Shown piece after piece: positions 54,891 to 62,071 of a DNA stretch of 64,000 nucleotides. How positions within the stretch are numbered: the first letter of the stretch is position 1; every line of letters begins with the position of its first letter. Source of the stretch: Streptomyces parvus (GTDB lineage: Bacteria > Actinomycetota > Actinomycetes > Streptomycetales > Streptomycetaceae); the NCBI RefSeq assembly GCF_014648875.1, contig NZ_BMRY01000011.1, positions 62,001 to 126,000 of the forward strand. The letters run 5' to 3'. The notes under the pieces were generated by a model. The model searched no databases and had not been told where the DNA came from. It saw only the letters and a list, made by a program, of their open reading frames with translations. The position numbers were made by a program, and so were the translations under genes.

Positions 54891-56161
54891 CACAGCTCTC
54901 CGAACGTCAGGGTCTCGACCCACTTGGTGTTCAGCACCCCGGGCGCGGCGGGGACGATGATCCGGGCCGGGTAGCCGTGGTCGGCCGACAGCGGGGCGCC
55001 GTTCACCTCCAGCGCGAGCAGCGAGCGGCCGTCACGGACCTGGTTGTCACGCAGCGCGGCCTTGCGGAAGGAGCCGCTGCGCTGGAGCGACTCGACGAAG
55101 ACGCCCGGCGGCCGGTCCGCGAATCCGGCGAGCGCCGCCAGATGGGCGAGCCGCACCCCGCGCCACTGCTGGTCCGAGGTCGACCACCCCTCCACGCAGG
55201 CGATCGGGAGCGCCGCGGTGTGCTGTTCCATGGCCAGTAGTTCGGCCCGGGAGAAACGGAACTCCCCGGCCGGCCCCCGTACCGTCAGCCGCCAGTTCTC
55301 ACCGGTGTCGGCGGGTGTGATCCGTACGGCGGCGGCGGTCTTGTTGACCTGGAAGGCGTTCGGCCCCGGCCCCGGATCGGTGCCGCCGCGCGGGGTGAGG
55401 AGCGCGATGCGGCGCAGCGGCCCGTCGAAGCTGCGGCCGGCGGAGGTGATCAGGAGAAGCAGGGAACCGGCCCCCACCATGGCCAGCGCGCCGCGCCGGG
55501 ACAGGGTGGCGGGCAGCGGGTCGGGGGCGGCGAGGGTGTCCGCCTCGCCGCGCGGCACACCGTTGCGCAGCACTCGAACGGCCTGCGGCGCCTTGAGGGC
55601 CGTATGGGTGACGAACCCGGCCAGGAAGACCCAGGCGCCGTAGAAGTGCAGGGGGTAGAAGGACCCGGGGAAGATGTAGTCCAGCTGGATGTTGAGCAGC
55701 CCGGTGAGGAACTGGAACAACGCCCCGCCGATGAGCAGTACGAGCGAGATCCGCTCCAGGGCGTGGCCCACGGAGCGGGCGGGCGGCAGGGCGAAGAGCC
55801 GGGGGATCACCGACCAGAGTTTCGCGAGCAGGACGGGCACGAGCACGATGCCGACGGTGACGTGCAGGCCCTGGGTGAGCCGGTAGAGCCAGTGCGGTCC
55901 CGTCGGCCAGGAGAACAGGTAGAAGCCCAGCAGGCCCTTGTCCGGCGTCTTGTCGTTGACCCGGTTCAGGTCCGGGTTGTAGGCGGCGTACGAGAGCAGA
56001 CCGGTGACGAACAGCAGGGTGAGCCCCGCGAGCAGCACGACGCCGAGCACGGCGGTGAAGCGCGCCCCGCGGACGGGGCTGCGCCAGAATCCCGGGTTCG
56101 CGGGAGTGCGCAGGGTGCTGAGCCTGTCGGGGAGCGAGCGGATACGGCGGCGTTCGGGCAT
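54890..56161 (-). CDS. Molybdopterin-dependent oxidoreductase with N-terminal cytochrome b-like membrane domain
   Basis: A 423-residue fusion. The N-terminal half has four or five hydrophobic helices with several His in place for heme ligands (YRLTQGLHVTVGIVLVPV, FYPLHFYGAWVFLAGFVTHT), resembling cytochrome b561/formate-dehydrogenase gamma domains. The C-terminal half is a sulfite-oxidase-type Moco domain with LPIACVEGWSTSDQQW, whose Cys is the expected molybdenum ligand, and HGYPARIIVP. ATG 56161 lies seven bases after TAGCGT, a leaderless promoter. The substrate is unknown; relatives include YedY/MsrP-like and sulfite oxidase-like enzymes. Confidence 0.85.
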   Translation of the reverse strand: MPERRRIRSLPDRLSTLRTPANPGFWRSPVRGARFTAVLGVVLLAGLTLLFVTGLLSYAAYNPDLNRVNDKTPDKGLLGFYLFSWPTGPHWLYRLTQGLHVTVGIVLVPVLLAKLWSVIPRLFALPPARSVGHALERISLVLLIGGALFQFLTGLLNIQLDYIFPGSFYPLHFYGAWVFLAGFVTHTALKAPQAVRVLRNGVPRGEADTLAAPDPLPATLSRRGALAMVGAGSLLLLITSAGRSFDGPLRRIALLTPRGGTDPGPGPNAFQVNKTAAAVRITPADTGENWRLTVRGPAGEFRFSRAELLAMEQHTAALPIACVEGWSTSDQQWRGVRLAHLAALAGFADRPPGVFVESLQRSGSFRKAALRDNQVRDGRSLLALEVNGAPLSADHGYPARIIVPAAPGVLNTKWVETLTFGEL

Positions 56162-56168
56162 GAGGCCG

Positions 56169-56174
56169 ACGCTA
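56169..56174 (-). promoter_or_regulatory. -10 element, leaderless-type promoter of the molybdopterin oxidoreductase
   Basis: On the minus strand TAGCGT is followed by seven bases and the ATG at 56161. No ribosome site is present in front of the start. Confidence 0.5.
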
Positions 56175-56337
56175 GGCGCGGAACACCGTCCACGGGCGGT
56201 TACGACTCCTGACGGAATTCTGACGTCGCGGCCGGACGAGGCGGCGGACGTCACCGTTCGGGAGCAGCGGGGAGGAGCGGATCTGACGGTTCGGTGACGC
56301 GGCCCCGCCGGACCGCCCGATCGCCGCACGATGTGCA

Positions 56338-56343
56338 TAACGT
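56338..56343 (+). promoter_or_regulatory. -10 element, leaderless-type promoter of the GT-C-like gene
   Basis: TAACGT is followed by six bases and the GTG at 56350, again the leaderless pattern. It faces away from the molybdopterin gene across a 188-base gap. Confidence 0.45.
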
Positions 56344-56349
56344 GCCAGC

Positions 56350-57789
56350 GTGAAGACCGAGGACGTCACCCCCACGGACACCGCCGACGGCACCGGACAC
56401 GGCCCGCCCGCGCCGCCGGACCGCATCGACGAACGCGCCCGGCGCGCCCGGCGGGCGGACCTGATCACCGCCGCCGCGGGCGTGCTGCTGGTCGTCGCCG
56501 CCGTGCTCATCGGCCGGGTCATCCAGGACCGGTACCAGACCCTGTTCGCGCAGTGGCCGCCCTTCCTGGCCTCCTGGGACCCCCACCTGGGCCCCGGCAC
56601 CCCCGCCGCGCTGACCATGGCCGTCCTGGTCGTCGCGTACGGCCCGTCACTCGCCGCCCGGCTGCCCTGGCGCGGGCTCCTCGTGACGGCCTGGGCCGGA
56701 TCCATGGCCTGGGTCTTCTCGATGGCGCTGATCGACGGCTGGTACCGGGGCGTCGAGCGGAGGCTCACCACCAAGCACGAGTATCTGCAGGTCATCGACC
56801 GCTTCGCGGACATCCCCGCCACGCTGCGCGGCTTCACCGACCACATCCTGTTCGACGCGCCCGACAACTGGCCCGCCCATGTGGCCGGGCATCCGCCGGG
56901 CGCCACGCTGACCTTCGTCTGGCTGGACCGCGTCGAGCTCGGCGGCGGCGCCTGGGCGGCGGTCTGGTGTGTCGTGGTGGGCAGTTCGGCGGTGCTGGCC
57001 GCCCTGATCACCGTCCGGGTACTGGCCGACGAGCGCTTGGCGCGACGTGCCGCGCCCTTCCTCGTCCTCGCCCCGGCCGCCGTCTGGGCGGGCGTCTCCG
57101 CCGACGGCTACTTCGCGGCCGTCGCCGCCTGGTCGGTGGCGCTGCTCGCCCTGGCCGCCACCCGCCGGGTCCGCTTCCCGGCCCTGGCGGCGGCCGGCGG
57201 GGGTCTGCTGTTCGGGTGGACCTGCTACCTGAGTTACGGGCTGGGGCTGATGGCGGCGGTCCTGCTCGCGGTCCTGGTGCTCGCCCGGACCGCACGCCCG
57301 GTGCCGGTGTTCCTGCTCGGCGCGCTGGTGGTGCCGGTGGCCTTCACCCTCGCCGGGTTCAACTGGTGGACCGCCTACCACCTGTTGGTCGAGCGCTACT
57401 ACCAGGGCGCGGGGGGCGTCCGCCCGTACGGCTACTGGGTGTGGGCCAACCTGGCCTGCGCCACCGTCGCGGCCGGGCTCGCCGCCGTCGCCGGGCTGCG
57501 CCGGAGCGCGGTGGCCGCGCCCGGTGCCGTACGGGCCCTGCGGGGCGGATCCGGGGCGGCTTCCCCGGAGGGTCGGCTGGCGTTGCTCGTCCTGGCGGCG
57601 CTGGTGGCGCTGCTCGCCGCCGACCTCTCCGGGATGAGCAAGGCGGAGACGGAGCGCATCTGGCTGCCGTTCCTGCTGTGGCTGCTGCCCGCTACGGCGC
57701 TGCTGCCCCGCCGGGGCGTGCGGTGGTGGCTGGTCGCCTCGGCGGTTCCGGCCCTGCTCGTCAACCACCTGCTGTGGACGGGGTGGTGA
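56350..57789 (+). CDS. Polytopic membrane protein, GT-C glycosyltransferase-like
   Basis: A 479-residue protein with about ten to twelve hydrophobic helices after a hydrophilic N-terminus. The first extracytoplasmic loops contain acidic and aromatic residues (SMALIDGWYRGVERR, HPPGATLTFVWLDRVELGG) that resemble the loop of GT39/GT83/GT87 mannosyltransferases, including HPPG. Such enzymes move a sugar from a polyprenyl-phosphate donor outside the cell. The link with the GT2 enzyme, which could make such a donor, is suggestive. Start GTG 56350 has a leaderless -10. No catalytic proof is possible from sequence alone. Confidence 0.7.
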   Translation: MKTEDVTPTDTADGTGHGPPAPPDRIDERARRARRADLITAAAGVLLVVAAVLIGRVIQDRYQTLFAQWPPFLASWDPHLGPGTPAALTMAVLVVAYGPSLAARLPWRGLLVTAWAGSMAWVFSMALIDGWYRGVERRLTTKHEYLQVIDRFADIPATLRGFTDHILFDAPDNWPAHVAGHPPGATLTFVWLDRVELGGGAWAAVWCVVVGSSAVLAALITVRVLADERLARRAAPFLVLAPAAVWAGVSADGYFAAVAAWSVALLALAATRRVRFPALAAAGGGLLFGWTCYLSYGLGLMAAVLLAVLVLARTARPVPVFLLGALVVPVAFTLAGFNWWTAYHLLVERYYQGAGGVRPYGYWVWANLACATVAAGLAAVAGLRRSAVAAPGAVRALRGGSGAASPEGRLALLVLAALVALLAADLSGMSKAETERIWLPFLLWLLPATALLPRRGVRWWLVASAVPALLVNHLLWTGW

Positions 57790-57821
57790 GGTCCGGGACG
57801 GGGTGAGCGGCCCTCACTCGG

Positions 57822-59483
57822 TCATTTGGTGTCCAGGTCCCGGCGGCGGAAGCCCGCCAGTCCCAGCGCGATCAGTCCGGCCGCGACGGCGGTCAGGGCG
57901 AGCAGCGGGGTCCAGGCCATGGGGGCGGCCGGGAGCCGGGGCACATGGCCGAAGGGCGACAGGTTCGTCAGCCCGTCCGGGAGCCGGAGGATGGGTCCCA
58001 GGTATCCGACGAGGAACGCGTACACGGGCACGATCCAGGCCACCGCCCCCGCTTTCGGGAACCAGCCGAAGAGCAGCACGGCCACACCGACGGTGACCCA
58101 CAGGGCCGGGGCGTACGCGGCCGCCGCCAGGGTCAGTTCGAGGACCAGGCTCCCGTCGCCCGCCGACGCGGCGCCCGAGACGCCGAAGCCCAGCCCGGCC
58201 AGGAGCAGCAGCACCGTGCCGCCGGTCAGGGCGACGGCGATGTGGCTGCCGAGCCAGCCGCTGCGGGAGAGGCCGGTGGCCAGGAGCGGTTCGGCGCGGC
58301 CGGCGTTCTCCTCGGCGCGCGGTCGCAGCGCGGCCATCACCACGTAGACGGCGGCGACGACCGCGACGACGACCATCACCATCGACGCGAACGACTCGGC
58401 CACGGTGGCGCCGCCGATGTCCTTGAGCGCCTCCTGGAGCTGCTCGATGCTCTTCACCATGTCGGCGGCCTCGCCGAGGATCGAGCCGTACATGACGCCC
58501 ATCAGGCACAGCCCCGCGGCGAAGCCGAGCAGGGTCGCCCGGTGCAGCCGCAGGGCGAAGCCGAGGGGCCGGGTGAGTGCGTCGGAGGCGGTACGCCGGC
58601 CGAGCCGTGCGGGACGCAGGCCCGCGCCGACATCGCGCCGGGTGCTCAGGACGAAGCCGTAGGAGGCGGTCGCGGCGGCGAGGAGGAGGCAGAGGGCGAG
58701 CGGCCACCACCGGTCGTCGACGAAGACGTAGGTGCGCTGGATCCAGCCGATCGGGCTGAACCAGGACAAAGCGTCGTTGCCCACGTCGCCGGAGGCCCGC
58801 AGCACGTAGGCCACGCCGATCGTCGCGAGCGCCAGGCCCGACGCGCCCCTGGTGTGCGCCGTGATCTGCGCGGTGATCGCGGCGGCACCGGCGAAGACGA
58901 GCCCGATCGCGGCGTGTGCGAGGCCGTACAGCAGCGCCCCGCCCGGACCGGTTCCGTCGATGCCCGTCGCGGTGAGGCCCAGGGCCAGCAGCAGGGCGAG
59001 GCCGAGGTTGGCCACGACGGCGACGGCCAGGGCGGCGGCGAGGTGGGCGTGGTGCCCGACGACGGTGGAGCGGACGAGTTCGGCGCGGCCGGTCTCCTCC
59101 TCGTCCCGAGTGTGCCGGGTGACGGTCAGGACGCTCATCAGGCCGACCAGGACGGCCATGAAGCCGAGCATCTGGTGGCCGAGCATCGCGCCCTCGGTGT
59201 AGTCGGAGAGGTAATGGCGGGGGCCGGTCATGGCGAGCGCGGCCGGACTGTCCATGGAGCTGACGGCCGCGGCGCGGTCCTCCGGAGTGGAGTACAGCGT
59301 CTTGTACTCGGCCGCCGTGGCAAGGGTGCCGAGAGTGAGAGCGAGCAGCCATACGGACCCGCGGACGCGGTCGCGTCGCAGGTTGAACCGGAGAAGGGTC
59401 CCGGTGCCGGTGAAGGCGGCGGGCTGGATCCTGGCGGGCGTGGACCTGCCGGGGGCGTCGAGGGGTGTGGCGACACCGGTCAT
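57822..59483 (-). CDS. ABC exporter permease
   Basis: A 553-residue membrane subunit with about twelve helices in two halves, of the type paired with drug or polyketide exporters (TnrB3-like). Early segment LLRFNLRRDRVRGSVWLLAL is characteristic. The ATG at 59483 overlaps the stop of the ATPase (ATGA). Together with the ATPase it forms a two-gene exporter whose substrate is unknown. The downstream end is convergent with the GT-C-like gene, 32 bases apart. Confidence 0.87.
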   Translation of the reverse strand: MTGVATPLDAPGRSTPARIQPAAFTGTGTLLRFNLRRDRVRGSVWLLALTLGTLATAAEYKTLYSTPEDRAAAVSSMDSPAALAMTGPRHYLSDYTEGAMLGHQMLGFMAVLVGLMSVLTVTRHTRDEEETGRAELVRSTVVGHHAHLAAALAVAVVANLGLALLLALGLTATGIDGTGPGGALLYGLAHAAIGLVFAGAAAITAQITAHTRGASGLALATIGVAYVLRASGDVGNDALSWFSPIGWIQRTYVFVDDRWWPLALCLLLAAATASYGFVLSTRRDVGAGLRPARLGRRTASDALTRPLGFALRLHRATLLGFAAGLCLMGVMYGSILGEAADMVKSIEQLQEALKDIGGATVAESFASMVMVVVAVVAAVYVVMAALRPRAEENAGRAEPLLATGLSRSGWLGSHIAVALTGGTVLLLLAGLGFGVSGAASAGDGSLVLELTLAAAAYAPALWVTVGVAVLLFGWFPKAGAVAWIVPVYAFLVGYLGPILRLPDGLTNLSPFGHVPRLPAAPMAWTPLLALTAVAAGLIALGLAGFRRRDLDTK

Positions 59484-60400
59484 CGGGCAGCGCCTTCCGA
59501 GGTGGCGGAGGAGGCGAGTTCGTCGCCGTAATGACGCAGCATCAGCTCTTCGAGCGTCGGCGGGTGGCTGGTCAGACTGCGGATGCCGAACTCGCCGAGC
59601 CTGCGGATCGCCGCGTCGAGGTGGGCTCCGTCCACGGCGAAGTGCACCCTCAGGTCCGTCGCCCTCAGCGCGTGGACACCGGGCAGGGCGTCGAGTCCGG
59701 TGACCGGGCGTTCGGTCTCGGCCTCGACGGTCGTCCGCGTGAGGTGGCGCATCTCGCCGAGCGTGCCCGACTGGACGGTGCGGCCCCGGCGGACGATGCT
59801 GACGCGGTCGCAGAGCTTTTCGACCTGGGCCAGGATGTGGCTGGAGAGCAGCACGGTCTTCCCCGCCTCTTTCGCCTGGAGGATGACGTCCTGGAAGACG
59901 ACCTCCATCAAGGGGTCGAGGCCCGCCGTGGGCTCGTCGAGGAGGAGCAGTTCGGCATCGGATGCGAGGGCGGCGACGATGGCGACCTTCTGCCGGTTGC
60001 CCTTGGAGTAGGCGCGGCCCTTCTTGAGCGGGTCGAGGTCGAACCGTTCGACGAGGTCGTCGCGCCGCCGCCGGTCGAGGCCGCCGCGCAGCTTCGCCAG
60101 CAGGTCGATGGCCTCTCCTCCGGTGAGGCCCGGCCACAGCTCGACGTCCCCGGGGACGTAGGCGAGCCGCCGGTGCAGTTCGACCGCGTCCTTCCACGGG
60201 TCCCTGCCGAGGAGCTGGACACCGCCGGAGTCGGCCCGCAGCAGACCCAGCAGGACGCGGATCGTCGTGGACTTCCCCGCCCCGTTGGGTCCGAGGAAGC
60301 CGTGGACCTCGCCGGCCTCCACGTCGAGGTCGAGGCCGGTGAGGGCGTGTGTCGGGCCGAACGACTTGTGCAGCCCGGAGATGGTGATGGCCTTCTTCAT
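59480..60400 (-). CDS. ABC exporter ATP-binding protein
   Basis: A 306-residue ATPase of the DrrA/TnrB2 type. Walker A GPNGAGKST, a variant signature YSKGNRQKVAIVAAL in place of LSGGQ (usual for this subfamily), Walker B LLLLDEPTAGLDP and switch His LLSSHILAQ. The C-terminal extension (about 220-306) is the domain seen in DrrA-like proteins. ATG 60400 is divergent from the MarR/GbsR-like regulator, which probably represses it through the inverted repeat at 60412-60448. Confidence 0.93.
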   Translation of the reverse strand: MKKAITISGLHKSFGPTHALTGLDLDVEAGEVHGFLGPNGAGKSTTIRVLLGLLRADSGGVQLLGRDPWKDAVELHRRLAYVPGDVELWPGLTGGEAIDLLAKLRGGLDRRRRDDLVERFDLDPLKKGRAYSKGNRQKVAIVAALASDAELLLLDEPTAGLDPLMEVVFQDVILQAKEAGKTVLLSSHILAQVEKLCDRVSIVRRGRTVQSGTLGEMRHLTRTTVEAETERPVTGLDALPGVHALRATDLRVHFAVDGAHLDAAIRRLGEFGIRSLTSHPPTLEELMLRHYGDELASSATSEGAAR

Positions 60401-60411
60401 GTTTCGAAACT

Positions 60412-60448
60412 ACGCTTCTTTCAGAAATGTGTGAAGTTAAGGAAGCGT
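60412..60448. promoter_or_regulatory. Inverted repeat between exporter and regulator, candidate operator
   Basis: ACGCTTCTTT (60412-60421) and AAGGAAGCGT (60439-60448) are inverted arms with one mismatch. A nested TTTCA...TGAAG pair lies between them. It is AT-rich against the background and sits between divergent start sites. A TAGACT at 60461-60466 could be the regulator's -10. Binding by the neighbouring regulator is inferred. Confidence 0.6.
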
Positions 60449-60522
60449 ATGAATCGCTCGTAGACTGGCCGGAGGCACGGGCGGCACACGAGCGCCGGAA
60501 CCACGGAGACCGAGGTCGGAAC

Positions 60523-61032
60523 ATGGATGATCGGCGGACGGACAACCGCACGGACGGCGACGACGAGGCGGCGGCCGTCTCCCGGTTCGTGGAGCGGTTC
60601 GCCGCCCAGCTGGTCCAGGCGGGCATGGCCCGCATGCCGGCCCGCGTCTTCGCGGCCCTGCTCTCCTCGGAACAGGGCTCGCTCACCTCGGCCGAGCTGA
60701 GCGAGCAGCTGAAGGTCAGCCCGGCAGCCGTGTCGGGAGCCGTCCGCTATCTCGCCCAGGTCAACCTGGTCACCCGCGAGCGGGAGCCGGGGTCCCGGCG
60801 CGAGCGCTACCACGTCCGGGGCGACCAGTGGCACAACGCGCTGCTCGAACGGGACGCCTTCCTGAGGAACTGGCAGACCACGATGCAGGAGGGCGTGGAG
60901 CAGTTCGGACTCGACACCCCGCAGGGCCGCCGGATCAACGACACCCTGGAGTTCTTCCGGTTCCTGGAGAAGGAGCTCGGCTCGCTGATGCAGCGGTGGG
61001 CCGCGCACCGGGCTGAGCACCTCGACGGCTGA
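60523..61032 (+). CDS. MarR/GbsR-like transcriptional regulator
   Basis: A 169-residue winged-helix regulator: ARVFAALLSSEQGSLTSAEL, then SEQLKVSPAAVSGAVRYLAQ (recognition helix), the wing TREREPGSRRERYHV, and C-terminal helices ending FLEKELGSLMQRW. This matches the GbsR-type group that often controls adjacent ABC exporters. ATG 60523 is chosen because the conserved domain follows; an in-frame ATG at 60427 overlaps the operator and is unlikely. It is divergent from the ABC exporter. Confidence 0.85.
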   Translation: MDDRRTDNRTDGDDEAAAVSRFVERFAAQLVQAGMARMPARVFAALLSSEQGSLTSAELSEQLKVSPAAVSGAVRYLAQVNLVTREREPGSRRERYHVRGDQWHNALLERDAFLRNWQTTMQEGVEQFGLDTPQGRRINDTLEFFRFLEKELGSLMQRWAAHRAEHLDG

Positions 61033-61035
61033 GCA

Positions 61036-61069
61036 CCTTGGGGGCGAGGGGCTCCCCGGCGGCCCAAGG
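61036..61069. terminator. Hairpin between convergent genes
   Basis: CCTTGGG (61036-61042) and CCCAAGG (61063-61069) form a perfect seven-base stem, with further GC pairing inside. It sits in the 50-base gap between the regulator and the convergent Y-family gene. Confidence 0.5.
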
Positions 61070-61082
61070 CCTTACCCGACGC

Positions 61083-62066
61083 TCACCGCATCCCCGCCGT
61101 GCTGGCGGGCCGTACCGCGCCCGCGCCGAAGCGGGCCCGGGCGCGGTCGGCCGCGGCCTCGATGCGGCGGGCCCGGTCGTCGTCGGGGCCGAAGGTCAAC
61201 TGCCTGGAGGCGGAGGCGGCGTCGCCGAGTTCGCCCGCGCGCAGGGCGAGCGAGCGGACCCGGGCCCGCTGGAGTCCCAGAGCACCGTGCAGCGCGTGGG
61301 CCGTGGCGCGGATCCGGGGGGTGTGCGCGGTGGCCTCGGGCAGGGTGCGGCTGCGGGTGATCGACGCGTGCCCCGTACGGTCGGCGTACTGGACGGTCAG
61401 GGTCAGCACCCGGCAGGTCTGCCGCTCGTCGCGGAGGCGGGCACCGAGCTGTTCGGTCAGGTGGGTCAGGGCGGCCTGCCGGCGGGCGGCGTCGGACTCG
61501 TCGCGTTCGAAACGGTGTTCGGCATCGACCGTGCGGGGCGGGGCGCCGGCGGTGACGCGGGTGGGGTCGATGCCGGCCGCGCGGTCGCGCAGTTCGCGCC
61601 CGGAGGCCGCGCCCAGGATGCGCTGGAGGGTGAGCAGCGGGGTGGCCGCGATCCGGTCGGCGGTGCGCAGTCCGTACGAGGCCAGGGTGCGGGCGGTGGC
61701 CGGGCCGACGCCGGGCAGCGCGGCGGCGGGGAGCCCGGCGAGGAACCGGGTGACGGCCTCGGGGTCGTCCGGGACCGTGCGGATGGCGCCGGGTTCCCCC
61801 CGGTGGGCGGCGAGCCGGGCGAGCAGCGGGTTGGGGCCGATGCCGACCGTCACGTCGAGGCCGTGGAGCGCGGCCGCGCGCATCCGGATCAGGGCCGCGA
61901 GCCCGGCGGCGTCGCGGTCGAAGTAGCGGGTGCTCCCGGACACGTCGGCGAGGGCCGCGTCCGGCGGCAGGGCCTGGGCGACGGGGGTGAACTCGCCGAC
62001 CATGTCGAGGAGTCGGCGGTATACGGGATCCGGCTGCGGGTCGCCGAAGTGGAGGTAGAGGATCAT
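61083..62066 (-). CDS. Y-family DNA polymerase homologue lacking catalytic acidic residues (ImuB-like)
   Basis: A 327-residue protein with palm, fingers and little-finger regions of DinB/UmuC proteins: LDVTVGIGPNPLLARLAAHR, and LPGVGPATARTLASYGLRT (helix-hairpin-helix). The N-terminal metal-binding segment is ILYLHFGDPQ instead of the usual DMDxFF, and the SIDE motif position reads DAALADVSGS without the Asp-Glu pair. It is therefore probably inactive and acts as an adaptor, like mycobacterial ImuB. ATG 62066 is five bases after the dnaE2 stop, giving an operon. No ImuA' gene is visible in the window. Confidence 0.8.
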   Translation of the reverse strand: MILYLHFGDPQPDPVYRRLLDMVGEFTPVAQALPPDAALADVSGSTRYFDRDAAGLAALIRMRAAALHGLDVTVGIGPNPLLARLAAHRGEPGAIRTVPDDPEAVTRFLAGLPAAALPGVGPATARTLASYGLRTADRIAATPLLTLQRILGAASGRELRDRAAGIDPTRVTAGAPPRTVDAEHRFERDESDAARRQAALTHLTEQLGARLRDERQTCRVLTLTVQYADRTGHASITRSRTLPEATAHTPRIRATAHALHGALGLQRARVRSLALRAGELGDAASASRQLTFGPDDDRARRIEAAADRARARFGAGAVRPASTAGMR

Positions 62067-62071
62067 CCCGG

